Assembly: GCF_000427785.1 (NCBI RefSeq) | Contig: NZ_ATYR01000013.1 | Location: forward strand, 68,188-132,187 | Origin: Massilia alkalitolerans DSM 17462 | Lineage (GTDB): Bacteria > Pseudomonadota > Gammaproteobacteria > Burkholderiales > Burkholderiaceae_D | Direction of reading: 5' to 3' | DNA length: 64,000 nt | Shown here: positions 53,025-60,804 of the stretch, piece after piece | Position numbering within the stretch: the stretch's first letter is position 1 | Layout: every line of letters starts with the position of its first letter | Notes under the pieces: generated by a model | The model's input: only the letters and a program-made list of their open reading frames with translations | Told to the model about the DNA's origin: nothing | Databases searched by the model: none | Position numbers and translations under genes: made by a program

Positions 53025-53411
53025 ATGCAAATCCTATCGACCGTGTTGCGCGGGGCCTGTGCCTGCCTGCTCGGCAGCACCCTGCTCGCCCACGCCCAGA
53101 CCCCTACCCAGCCCCAGACCCCGACCCATACCAGCAGCGACGCCCTCGTCGATCCAGCCGCCGCCAGCAAGCAGGCGCGTGAAATCGCCCAGGGCGATCC
53201 GGCGCGCTGGTACCGCGAAGACGCGACCACCCAGGCGCGGATGCGCACGCTGCAGAAGGAAATCGGCGCGGCATTGCAGGAGGCACGAAACGCCTGCAAG
53301 AAAGCGCCGGCGGCCGAGCGCAACGCCTGCATGCAGGAAGCACGCGCGATCTACCAGCGTGACATGGCGCAGGCCAAGGCGCGGGTAGCTGGGCAGGGAG
53401 AAACGCCCTGA
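53025..53411 (+). CDS. small secreted protein with one C-x10-C unit
   Basis: 128 residues, signal peptide (cut after LAHA). After a Thr/Pro-rich stretch it has TLQKEIGAALQEARNAC (C91), ten residues, then C102 in ACMQEARAIYQRD. The C-x10-C-M-x-E-A pattern matches the repeats of the 51598 protein, so it seems to be a one-unit relative. GGAGG precedes the ATG. Function unknown; no Crp/Fnr-like site was seen upstream. Confidence 0.75.
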   Translation: MQILSTVLRGACACLLGSTLLAHAQTPTQPQTPTHTSSDALVDPAAASKQAREIAQGDPARWYREDATTQARMRTLQKEIGAALQEARNACKKAPAAERNACMQEARAIYQRDMAQAKARVAGQGETP

Positions 53412-53435
53412 ACCCTCTGCAGCGCCGATGTACTG

Positions 53436-53550
53436 GTAGGGTGCACCGGGGCGCTTAGCCGGCTTTGCCGTGCGCGCGTTCGGCTACGGCATGAGGGGCT
53501 TCAGCGCCAGCGACAGTTGAACGCGCGGTCGGCGGAGCCGACCACCCTAC
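53436..53550. repeat. REP/MITE-like element with GTAGGGTG terminal inverted repeats
   Basis: Ends GTAGGGTG (53436-53443) and CACCCTAC (53543-53550); inside the right end a perfect hairpin GGTCGGC/GCCGACC (53527-53543). The same terminal words form the element at 63786. Lies in the gap after the C-x10-C gene, between convergent genes. Confidence 0.6.
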
Positions 53551-53588
53551 GCAACAACAGATATTATCTTGACTCATCCGTACCAGCG

Positions 53589-53624
53589 AAAAAAAACGGC
53601 GTGCAATCAATGATTGCGACGCCG
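53589..53624 (-). terminator. Rho-independent terminator of the six-gene minus-strand operon
   Basis: On the minus strand a stem of CGGCGT plus GCAATCA paired with its complement (one bulged base) at 53624-53597 is followed by eight T (53596-53589). It lies 45 nt after the last gene of the operon. Confidence 0.85.
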
Positions 53625-53668
53625 CTCAAGCCCCACCATATTCGGATCGGTTTGACTTATGGGCCGTG

Positions 53669-54055
53669 TCAGCTCAGCCCGTTCTGCTGGACACGGCGTT
53701 TGTTCATGTACCAGCCCGCTACCCCCAGCAGGATGGCGGCAGCGCCGGCAGGCTTGCCGAGCTTGCGCTGGCGGATGAAGTTGAACAGCGCCAGCCCGTA
53801 AGGCATCAGCACCGACACGCTGGTGCCGGTCGGTTTCAACAAGGCGTCGGCGCGTGCGCGCAGGGCCCAGGTGGCGTGGTCGATCGTGCTGTGCAACATC
53901 ACCTCGGGGCGCGCCGCGTGCCGAATCTGCGCCCGCGCGTGCGCCACGTTGCTGCGGAAGAACTCGCCCTCGCGCAGCAGCTCCTGCTTGCGCGCCACCG
54001 GATCCAGGCTGTGCTTGTGGCCGGCCAGTCCGGTCGTTCCATCTTGATTGTGCAT
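53669..54055 (-). CDS. YqjK-like small membrane-associated protein
   Basis: 128 residues. RKQELLREGEFFRSNVAHARAQIRHAARPE is soluble and helical, then a hydrophobic end (KPAGAAAILLGVAGWYM) and KRRVQQNG. It follows the DUF883 and YqjE-like genes, the place YqjK has in E. coli yqjDEK, but sequence evidence for YqjK itself is weak. Confidence 0.72.
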   Translation of the reverse strand: MHNQDGTTGLAGHKHSLDPVARKQELLREGEFFRSNVAHARAQIRHAARPEVMLHSTIDHATWALRARADALLKPTGTSVSVLMPYGLALFNFIRQRKLGKPAGAAAILLGVAGWYMNKRRVQQNGLS

Positions 54056-54079
54056 GTTTCCCCTCCTTCGTGTCGCCGC

Positions 54080-54466
54080 TTAGAGCAGCATGTCGCGGTC
54101 GTTCTTCAGTTCCTTCATGGTCGCCGGGAACGAGAGCTTGTCCTGCTTGAGCAGGGCCAGGCCCTTCGCCACCAGGATGCCGGTGATGACCAGGAACACG
54201 ACGAACAGGATCAGCAGGATCTTCCAGCCCATGTCGTCCCATGCCAGCGCGACGATGGTCGCGGTGCCGTAGGCGATGGCGAACCAGATCGCCAGGATGG
54301 CCGCGCCGAACAGGGCCACGAGTTCGATCAGGTGGTTGCGCACCTCGGACAGCTCGAGCGCGGCCAGTTCCACGCGCGATACCACCAGACCGAACAGGCT
54401 TTTCATGAGGCTGGAGATCCCGCCCATGAGGCCGGGGGTATGCACGACGGTGTCGTCTTTTTGCAT
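54080..54466 (-). CDS. YqjE-like phage-holin-family membrane protein
   Basis: 128 residues. SSLMKSLFGLVVSRVELAALELSEVRNHL and two hydrophobic helices (about 50-75 and 80-103) match the YqjE/holin-X family. It is not a phage gene here; in E. coli YqjE and the ribosome-binding YqjD are stationary-phase inner-membrane proteins. 18 nt after the DUF883 gene. Confidence 0.87.
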   Translation of the reverse strand: MQKDDTVVHTPGLMGGISSLMKSLFGLVVSRVELAALELSEVRNHLIELVALFGAAILAIWFAIAYGTATIVALAWDDMGWKILLILFVVFLVITGILVAKGLALLKQDKLSFPATMKELKNDRDMLL

Positions 54467-54484
54467 GGCGGTCCCCGGCGACGT

Positions 54485-54838
54485 TTATTGCTTACGGCTC
54501 AGGAGGACGCCGAGCAGCACGCCGATACCGGCGGCAACCGCGAGCGTACGGTATGGGTTGTCCTTCACATAGACATCGGCCTCGTGGGCCAGTTCCCGGC
54601 CCCTTTCCATCGCCTGGCCCTGGTAGTGGCTGGCGCGGCCCAGTGCGCGGTCGAGCAGCTCCATGCCGCGGCTGCGCAGTTCCTCGGCCTTGTCGCCGGT
54701 CAGGGCGGCGGCGGCGCTCAGCATCGACTGGGCGTCGCGCACCAGTGCCTGCATGTCCGACGATGCGTCGGCGGCTTTGCTGTCGAACTGGTAGCCGTGG
54801 GCGTGGGATTTCAGGTTGCTGCGGGTGGTGTCTAGCAT
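54485..54838 (-). CDS. DUF883 (ElaB/YqjD) membrane-anchored protein
   Basis: 117 residues. Long amphipathic helices (MQALVRDAQSMLSAAAALTG, EELRSRGMELLDRALGRA) end in the DUF883 tail VYVKDNPYRTLAVAAGIGVLLGVLLSRK. YqjD/ElaB bind ribosomes at the inner membrane in stationary phase. The second ATG was chosen because GGAG lies 6 nt before it. Confidence 0.9.
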   Translation of the reverse strand: MLDTTRSNLKSHAHGYQFDSKAADASSDMQALVRDAQSMLSAAAALTGDKAEELRSRGMELLDRALGRASHYQGQAMERGRELAHEADVYVKDNPYRTLAVAAGIGVLLGVLLSRKQ

Positions 54839-54883
54839 GGTGTGCTCCATTGTTATCGATGGGTGATGAATGTAAATCCGGCC

Positions 54884-55417
54884 TCAGGCCAGCAGGTCGC
54901 GCATGTCGTCGGCATGCTCTTCTTCGACGGCCATGATGTCGGTAAGCATCTTTGTCGTCGTCGGGTCGCGGTCGCCGATCGCCTGGATCATCTGGCGATA
55001 GGATTCGATCGCCACGCGCTCGGCGATCAGGTCGGCGCGGATCATCGCCTGCACGTCGTCGGAATCGTCGTACTCGGCATGGCTGCGCGCGGTCAGCGTG
55101 GCCGGGTTGAAGTTCGGCGATCCGTTCAGTTGCACGATGCGCTCGGCGATGCGGTCGGCATGGTCCTGCTCCTGCTGGGCGTGCTCGAGGAACTCGGCCT
55201 TGATGTGGCCGGTGTTCGGACCGCTCACGGTGTAGTAGTGCCGCTTGTAGCGCAGCACGCACAGCAGCTCGGTGGCCAGCGCGTCGTTCAGCATCGCGAT
55301 GACCGCCTCGCGGTCGGCCTGGTAGCCCTCGGTGACGGCGCCGTCGTCGAGGTTGGCCGCCGCGCGGCGGATCGCCGCGACGTCGAAGCCATGCGCCAGG
55401 TGTTTCGTTTCTTCCAT
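54884..55417 (-). CDS. ferritin-like (bacterioferritin family) protein
   Basis: 177 residues, four-helix bundle. Likely di-iron ligands are E50 (LATELL), E78 and H86 (FLEHAQQEQDH), E133 (IAERVAIESY) and E165/H168 (AVEEEH). It would store iron or protect from peroxide. In the middle of the stress operon, 45 nt before DUF883. Confidence 0.86.
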   Translation of the reverse strand: MEETKHLAHGFDVAAIRRAAANLDDGAVTEGYQADREAVIAMLNDALATELLCVLRYKRHYYTVSGPNTGHIKAEFLEHAQQEQDHADRIAERIVQLNGSPNFNPATLTARSHAEYDDSDDVQAMIRADLIAERVAIESYRQMIQAIGDRDPTTTKMLTDIMAVEEEHADDMRDLLA

Positions 55418-55453
55418 AGTTTTACCTCATGAACCAAATGCAAATGAACCAGC

Positions 55454-56374
55454 TCAGCGCCCCGCGGTACGTGGCGGGATCTGCGCGTTCTCGTTCGACA
55501 GCACGATTTCGACACGGCGGTTGAGCTGGCGGTTGGACGCCGTATCATTCGGGGCCACCGGGAAGGCTTCGCCGTACGCCTTCATGGCGATGCGGTCGCG
55601 CGGCACGCCCAGCGAACCCAGCGCCGAGGCCACGGCTTCGGCACGGCGCTGCGACAGTTCCTGGTTGTAAGAGGAGCTGCCGGTACTATCCGTAAACCCT
55701 TCGACCAGCACGGTACGGTTCGGGTTCTGCGCCATGACGTCGGCCAGTTTGCGCAAGGTCGACATGCCGTTCGGTGTCAGGGTCGCCTGGTTGGTGGCGA
55801 ACAGCACGTCGCCGATCGTCACGACATAGCCGCGCTCGGTCTTGACGGCCTGCAGCTCGACCAGCAGCGCTTCCAGCACCGCGGCGCGCTGGGCCAGCGC
55901 GGCATTCTGCTGCTGGGCGGCGGCGGCCTGCTGCTGGGCCGCCTGGGCCTGGGCCTGCGCCTGGGCGGCCTGGGCCTGGGCGGCCTCGGCCTCGCGCTTG
56001 GCGCGGTCGGCTTCCGCGGTGCGGGCCGCCAGGCGGACCTGGTCGCGTTCGCGCGATGCGTTCGCAATATCGGCCTCGGCCGCCTTTGCCCTGGCCACCT
56101 CCACCGCGGTGGCGACGCGCTGCTTGGCCACGTAGGCCAGGCGGTCGACGTCGTTCAGGCTTTCGCGGCGCGCGGCGGCGGCATTGGCCTGGTCGAGGGC
56201 GTCGCTGGCCTGCTTGAACTCGAGCGGCGCATACTGGGCGACCTGCGGATTGTTGTTGGCGGAGACGAAATCGGCGCGCGCCTGGTCCAGCGTCGGCGTG
56301 GTCATCGGGGCGGTGGCGCAGGCCGTGGCCAGCACGGCGGCGGCCAGCAGCGACATCGTGGAACGGGTTTTCAT
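55454..56374 (-). CDS. DUF4398-OmpA-like lipoprotein with coiled coil
   Basis: 306 residues. Lipobox LATAC; DUF4398 helices (TLDQARADFVSANNNPQV); a long Ala/Gln coiled coil of AQAQAQAAQQQ type (about 115-165); then an OmpA domain with FATNQATLTPNG, GFTDSTGSSSYNQELSQRRA and NRRVEIVL. The coil could span the periplasm between outer membrane and wall. Confidence 0.92.
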   Translation of the reverse strand: MKTRSTMSLLAAAVLATACATAPMTTPTLDQARADFVSANNNPQVAQYAPLEFKQASDALDQANAAAARRESLNDVDRLAYVAKQRVATAVEVARAKAAEADIANASRERDQVRLAARTAEADRAKREAEAAQAQAAQAQAQAQAAQQQAAAAQQQNAALAQRAAVLEALLVELQAVKTERGYVVTIGDVLFATNQATLTPNGMSTLRKLADVMAQNPNRTVLVEGFTDSTGSSSYNQELSQRRAEAVASALGSLGVPRDRIAMKAYGEAFPVAPNDTASNRQLNRRVEIVLSNENAQIPPRTAGR

Positions 56375-56449
56375 GGCTTGTCCTTTTTTCCTGGGCGCCG
56401 CGCTGGCGCGGCGGTCAATGAAGGGAACTTCTTCTTATTGCTGATCGGC

Positions 56450-56860
56450 TTACTGCGTCGAGGTCGTGGCCGAGGGCGCATTGGCGCGCTCGACTTCCTC
56501 GCGCAGCACGCGCAGGTCGGCGTCGAGCGCGTTGGCGGCCGCGGTGGCCTTGGCCGAGTTGGCCTTGCTCTGCGCCAGCTTGGCGTCGGCCTGGGCCTGG
56601 ACCGCCAGCTCGCGAGCCAGCTTGTAGTCCTTGGCCGCCAGGGCCGCGTTGGCGCGCACCATCTTGTCGCGCGCGGCGGTGATCTCGGCCGGGGCCAGCT
56701 CGGCGGCGCCGGCCGACACGGCGTTCTCGACGGCATTGCGCGACACCGCCACGTCGGCGGTGGCAGGTGCCTTCTGCGGGCTGGCACAGCCGACCAGCGC
56801 CAGCACGGCTGCGGCAGCCAGTGGCGTCAAGAGACGGCGCATCGCATGTTCTTGGTCCAT
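56450..56860 (-). CDS. DUF4398 lipoprotein
   Basis: 136 residues. Lipobox LALVGC; helices ELAPAEITAARDKMVRANAALAAKDYKLARELAVQAQADAKLA, given by the key part TAARDKMVRANAAL, are the DUF4398 pattern also seen in the next gene. Start chosen for AAAAGGAG 7 nt upstream. First gene of a six-gene operon ending at 53669. Confidence 0.88.
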   Translation of the reverse strand: MDQEHAMRRLLTPLAAAAVLALVGCASPQKAPATADVAVSRNAVENAVSAGAAELAPAEITAARDKMVRANAALAAKDYKLARELAVQAQADAKLAQSKANSAKATAAANALDADLRVLREEVERANAPSATTSTQ

Positions 56861-56898
56861 CGCTTTTCTCCTTTTGATGAGGAAATGTCCTTGGTAAC

Positions 56899-56940
56899 GT
56901 TATAAACCTGTTATCTCTTGCCTTCGGTTCGCTGCCGCAC
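56899..56940 (-). promoter_or_regulatory. operon promoter with GTTCG-N4-CGCAC palindrome (minus direction)
   Basis: Minus strand: GTGCG-GCAG-CGAAC (56940-56927), 22 nt, TATAAC (56904-56899), the best -10 of the set. Leader about 32 nt to the DUF4398 gene that opens the six-gene operon. Confidence 0.72.
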
Positions 56941-56977
56941 ATTGCCCGGCTCGTAGCGATCTGCTCAACAGAAGAAC

Positions 56978-57019
56978 GTTAGGCAGCGCACATTGGGCGT
57001 AAAGGCCTTGCGCTAAGCT
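56978..57019 (+). promoter_or_regulatory. AsmA promoter with GTTAG-N4-CGCAC site
   Basis: GTTAG-GCAG-CGCAC (56978-56991), 22 nt, TAAGCT (57014-57019). With the site at 56927 it forms a divergent pair 51 nt apart. Confidence 0.68.
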
Positions 57020-57051
57020 GGCCTGAACCTACCTACCATCGAAAGTCCGCC

Positions 57052-59139
57052 ATGGCCGAGACCGACAAGCAGGCGGCGCAGGGCCGTCATCCGGCGCGCC
57101 GCACGAGCAGCAAAATACTGTTGAGCATCCTTGGGATCCTGGTCGCCATCCCGGTGATCGCCATCGTGTTCATCCTCACCTTCGACTGGAACCGCGCCCG
57201 TCCCTGGATCAATGCCAAGGTGAGCGAGGCCATCGAACGTCCCTTCGAGATCCGCGGCAACCTGGACGTCGAATGGGAACGCCCCGCCAAGACCATGGCG
57301 CCGGCCGAACGCACCTGGCGCGACCACATCCCGTGGCCGCACCTGATCGCCAACGACACCCACGTCGGCAACCCCGCCGGCCTGCCGGCGCAGGATTCCG
57401 GCAGCGCACGCCAGTTCTCGTTCTCGGTCAATCCCTTCGCCCTGCTGTCGAAGACCATCAACATTCCGCTGCTGCGTTTCGACGGCCCGCGGGTGGACCT
57501 GCTGCGCCTCGACGAGGGGCGCAACAACTGGACCTTCAAGCGCAAGGAAGAAAAGTCCAAATGGACACTCGACCTCGATCGCATCGTGCTGACCGACGGC
57601 ATCGTGCACATCAAGGACGCGGTGACGAAGGCCGATGTGACGGCGAAGGTGCGCACGCTCGAGAACGGCGGGCGCTACGGGGTCGGCTGGACCCTCGACG
57701 GCACCTACAACGGCGCGCCGGTCACGGGCGGCGGCAAGGCCGGTGCGGTGCTCTCGCTCAAGCAGCAGAGCACGCCCTACCCGGTCCAGGCCGAGATGCG
57801 TTCGGGCAAAACGCGGATCGCGGTCGAGGGCACGGCGACGCGGCCCTCGAAACTGGCGGCGATCGACCTGAAGCTGGAGCTGGCCGGTCCCAGCATGGAC
57901 CAGCTGTACAACTTCACCGGCGTGGTGCTGCCGACCACCGGCCCGTTCTCGACCTCGGGCCGCCTGACCGGCACCCTCGGCGAACAGAACAAGGACGGCA
58001 AGCGCAGCATGCGCTGGGTCTACGACGGCTTCAAGGGCAAGGTCGGATCCTCGGACATCGGCGGGCGCCTCGAATATGCCACCGGCGGGGCACGGCCCAA
58101 GCTGTCGGGCAATGTCCGCTCGCAAACCCTGGTATTCGCCGACCTGGCGCCGCTGATCGGCGCCGACTCCAACGCCGCCAAGAAGGAGCGCAATGCCGAT
58201 GTGGTTCAGCCGGGCGGCAAGGTATTGCCGGTCGAGGAATTCAAGACCGAACGCTGGAACAAACTGGATGCCGACGTGCGCTTCGCGGCCGACCGCATCG
58301 TGCGCGACACGGCCTTCCCGATCAGCAAGCTGTCGACCCACCTGAAGATGGATAACGCCGTGCTGAACCTCGAGCCGCTGGAATTCGCCATGGCCGGGGG
58401 CACGGTGCGTTCGAACATCCGCCTCGACGGCCGCGGCCGCCAGGGCCCGAAGGCAATCAAGGCCCAGGCCAAGGTCACGGCCCGGAAGATCGAGATCAAG
58501 AAGCTGTTCCCGAAGATCGAGCAGCTGCAGGCCTCGGTGGGCAGCATCAGCGGCGACGCCAGCCTGACCGCCCAGGGCAATTCCGTGTCCAGCCTGCTGG
58601 CCGGCTCGAACGGCGAACTGAAAACCCTGATCAGCCAGGGCCAGGTCAGCAAGATGCTGCTGGAGATGATGGGCCTGAACGTGGCCAACATCGTCATCAC
58701 CAAGGTGTTCGGCGACAAGCAGGTGCAGCTCAACTGCATGGCCTCCGATTTCGCGGTCACCAACGGCCTGGCACGCACGCGCTACTTCGTGGTGGACACC
58801 AAGGAAGCGCTGATCAACATCGAGGGCAGCATCAACCTGGCCAACGAGCAATTGGACCTGCGCATCGATCCGAAGACCAAGGGCCTGCGCCTGATCTCCT
58901 TGCGCTCGCCCTTCTACGTGCGCGGTCCCTTCAGCCAGCCGGACGTGTCGGTGGACAAGGGCGTGCTGGCGATGAAGGCCGGCAGCGCCATCGCGCTGGC
59001 GACCATCGCGGCGCCGGTCGCCGCCCTGCTGCCCCTGATCAATACCGGGCCGGGCGAGGACAGCGACTGCGCCCGCCTGTTGTCCGACGCGCGCGAGAAG
59101 CCGAAGGCGCCGCCGCCGGGCAAGACCCAGCGCCGTTGA
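57052..59139 (+). CDS. AsmA-family envelope protein
   Basis: 695 residues. Membrane helix at about 22-45, AsmA N domain (DWNRARPWINAKVSEAIERPFEI, key part INAKVSEAIERPF) and the C-terminal AsmA_2 part with ASVGSISGDASLTAQGNSVSSLLAGSNGEL and GPFSQPDVSVDKG. AsmA-type proteins are bridge-like carriers thought to move phospholipid between membranes. First of a run with BON and Gly-zipper genes. Confidence 0.92.
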   Translation: MAETDKQAAQGRHPARRTSSKILLSILGILVAIPVIAIVFILTFDWNRARPWINAKVSEAIERPFEIRGNLDVEWERPAKTMAPAERTWRDHIPWPHLIANDTHVGNPAGLPAQDSGSARQFSFSVNPFALLSKTINIPLLRFDGPRVDLLRLDEGRNNWTFKRKEEKSKWTLDLDRIVLTDGIVHIKDAVTKADVTAKVRTLENGGRYGVGWTLDGTYNGAPVTGGGKAGAVLSLKQQSTPYPVQAEMRSGKTRIAVEGTATRPSKLAAIDLKLELAGPSMDQLYNFTGVVLPTTGPFSTSGRLTGTLGEQNKDGKRSMRWVYDGFKGKVGSSDIGGRLEYATGGARPKLSGNVRSQTLVFADLAPLIGADSNAAKKERNADVVQPGGKVLPVEEFKTERWNKLDADVRFAADRIVRDTAFPISKLSTHLKMDNAVLNLEPLEFAMAGGTVRSNIRLDGRGRQGPKAIKAQAKVTARKIEIKKLFPKIEQLQASVGSISGDASLTAQGNSVSSLLAGSNGELKTLISQGQVSKMLLEMMGLNVANIVITKVFGDKQVQLNCMASDFAVTNGLARTRYFVVDTKEALINIEGSINLANEQLDLRIDPKTKGLRLISLRSPFYVRGPFSQPDVSVDKGVLAMKAGSAIALATIAAPVAALLPLINTGPGEDSDCARLLSDAREKPKAPPPGKTQRR

Positions 59140-59231
59140 AACAATTTTTACACGGCACTGTGAGTTGTCGAACAGATCAGTACGAACGGAAAACGGTATC
59201 TTGCTCACATGGACTCGACGAACGTTGCCGC

Positions 59232-59543
59232 ATGAAGCGATTTGGTATCACGACCGCCCTGGCGGTCATGCTGGCACTTAGCCAGGTCGCAGGATGCGCC
59301 ACGTCGGGCGGCGGTGGACCGGTGGCGCAGTATGTGGACGATGCCACCATCACCGCCGGCGTCAAGGCCGCCATCGTGCGCGAGCCGACGCTGAGCATCT
59401 TCGACATCGGCGTCGAGACCGTGCAAGGCGTTGTGCAGCTGAGCGGATTCGTCAGCTCGGCGGACAGTGTGGCGGCCGCGGCATCGGTTGCCCGGACCGT
59501 GAAGGGCGTGAAGTCAGTCAAGAATGACCTGCGCTTGAAATAA
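59232..59543 (+). CDS. BON-domain lipoprotein
   Basis: 103 residues. Lipobox SQVAGC; BON domain VDDATITAGVKAAIVREPTLS and VKGVKSVKNDLRLK. Close paralogue of the 51219 product. No separate promoter palindrome was found in the 92 nt after AsmA (only a GTACG half at 59180), so read-through from AsmA is likely. Confidence 0.9.
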   Translation: MKRFGITTALAVMLALSQVAGCATSGGGGPVAQYVDDATITAGVKAAIVREPTLSIFDIGVETVQGVVQLSGFVSSADSVAAAASVARTVKGVKSVKNDLRLK

Positions 59544-59565
59544 CCCACCGTAAAAGGAGATCAAC

Positions 59566-59787
59566 ATGAAAACCATCAAACAACTCGTAGTGACCGCCAC
59601 CCTCGCCACCGCTGCACTGGGCCTGACCGGCTGCGCCGGCATGTCGCAGCAGGACAAGAGCACCGCGATCGGCGCCGGCGCCGGCGCCGTGATCGGTGGC
59701 GCCCTGACCGGCGGCAGCGCAGTCGGCACCGTCGGCGGCGCAGCCGTGGGCGGCGTGGTTGGCAACCAGGTTGGCAAGACCAACTGA
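59566..59787 (+). CDS. small glycine-zipper lipoprotein
   Basis: 73 residues. Lipobox LGLTGC, then STAIGAGAGAVIGGALTGGS and TVGGAAVGGVVGNQVG, a compact glycine-zipper hairpin. AAAAGGAG precedes it, 22 nt after the BON gene. Confidence 0.88.
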   Translation: MKTIKQLVVTATLATAALGLTGCAGMSQQDKSTAIGAGAGAVIGGALTGGSAVGTVGGAAVGGVVGNQVGKTN

Positions 59788-59803
59788 TCGATTGCTCGAC
59801 AAG

Positions 59804-59846
59804 CGAATACAAGAAAGCCTGGCCTTGCCAGGCTTTCTTGTATTCG
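59804..59846. terminator. bidirectional terminator between Gly-zipper and Crp/Fnr genes
   Basis: Perfect 20-bp arms (59804-59823 and 59827-59846) around a CTT loop. T- and A-rich flanks inside the arms (CTTTCTTGTATT) let it act in both directions between the convergent genes. Confidence 0.85.
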
Positions 59847-59856
59847 GCGTTCGGGC

Positions 59857-60585
59857 TTACATGAAACCGTGGACGGACTGGATACCCGCGTCCTTGACGA
59901 TCTCGTAGCAGGTGCACGAGGCCGCCGCCAGGCCTTCCGGATCGAGGATCTCGATGTTCCCGCGGCTGTAGTCGATCAGCCCCTGCTGCTGCAGCGCGCT
60001 GGCGGCCTTGGTGACGCCGACGCGGCGCACGCCGAGCGCATGCGCGAGGAACTCGTGGGTCAGGTGGAATTTGTCCGAGCGCAGGCGGTCGCGCGTGACC
60101 AGCAGCGAGCGCGCCAGCCGCGCTTCCAGCACGTGGAAGCGGCTGCACACGGCGATCTGGATCGCCTGGGCCAGCTGCGTGTCGGTATAGCGGTACAGCA
60201 CGCGCTGCAGCGAAGGGTTGCGCGCCACCTCGGCGCGAAAGCGGGCGCTGTCCATGCGGCTGGCGCTGCCGGCACGCTGGACGATGGCGCGCACCTGGGT
60301 GGTGTCGTGGCCGAGCGCCACCGTGGCGCCGACCATGCCCTCGCGCCCCACCAGGCCCACCTCGAGCGTCATGCGCCCTTCGGCTACGCCCATCAGGGAG
60401 ATCAGGCAGTCGTGGGGAAAATAGATGTAGCGCAGCGGGTCGCCGGCTTCGCACAGCACGTCCCCGACCGCGACGGTGACCGGATCGAGCAGCGGCAGGA
60501 CCTGCGCCAGTTCCTGCGGTGGCAGCGCGGCCAGCAGCAGATTGCTGTTGTGTTCGGCAATCGGCGGCGGTGCGGCAAAATTCAT
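59857..60585 (-). CDS. Crp/Fnr-family transcriptional regulator, candidate master of the local regulon
   Basis: 242 residues. Cyclic-nucleotide-type beta-roll (about 20-125; DVLCEAGDPLRYIYFP, VGLVGREGMVG), dimer helix and a C-terminal HTH with FHLTHEFLAHALGVRRVGVTKAA (about 173-195). No FNR-type N-terminal Cys cluster, so no Fe-S sensing; the ligand is unknown. One of nine GTNCG-N4-CGNAC sites lies about 100 nt upstream, between it and the divergent 60805 gene. ATG 60585 preferred; another ATG is 24 nt earlier. Confidence 0.92.
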   Translation of the reverse strand: MNFAAPPPIAEHNSNLLLAALPPQELAQVLPLLDPVTVAVGDVLCEAGDPLRYIYFPHDCLISLMGVAEGRMTLEVGLVGREGMVGATVALGHDTTQVRAIVQRAGSASRMDSARFRAEVARNPSLQRVLYRYTDTQLAQAIQIAVCSRFHVLEARLARSLLVTRDRLRSDKFHLTHEFLAHALGVRRVGVTKAASALQQQGLIDYSRGNIEILDPEGLAAASCTCYEIVKDAGIQSVHGFM

Positions 60586-60681
60586 CGGATTCTCGCGTGG
60601 GGGATGCATAAGCCAAGCCGTCTGTCGGATACATTTGCAAACAATTTAGGTCAGCGTAACCGTCCCGCTCCGATCTGGTAT

Positions 60682-60723
60682 GTACGGTGACGCACGGAAC
60701 CGCTTGTTGTTCCTGAGGACAAT
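60682..60723 (+). promoter_or_regulatory. promoter with GTACG-N4-CGCAC site
   Basis: GTACG-GTGA-CGCAC (60682-60695), 22 nt, GACAAT (60718-60723). Leader about 75 nt to the 60805 gene. Between this gene and the Crp/Fnr gene, so it could also repress the latter. Confidence 0.68.
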
Positions 60724-60804
60724 CTGGCAATGCACAGGCCGCCGGACGTATTGCATCCCCGGCATGAACGGCCTCAACAAGAACTTCCCCGAAAGGAAAC
60801 CAGC

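Noticed and set aside
54080..54466. Prophage remnant suggested by a holin-family match
   Set aside because: The family also contains chromosomal YqjE; neighbours are DUF883 and stress genes, no phage genes.
57013..59208. Antisense open frame of about 730 codons opposite AsmA
   Set aside because: No ribosome site, no recognisable domain, and the AsmA gene on the other strand is convincing.
59140..59231. A separate Crp/Fnr-like site for the second BON gene
   Set aside because: Only one half (GTACG at about 59180) is present without a matching second half.
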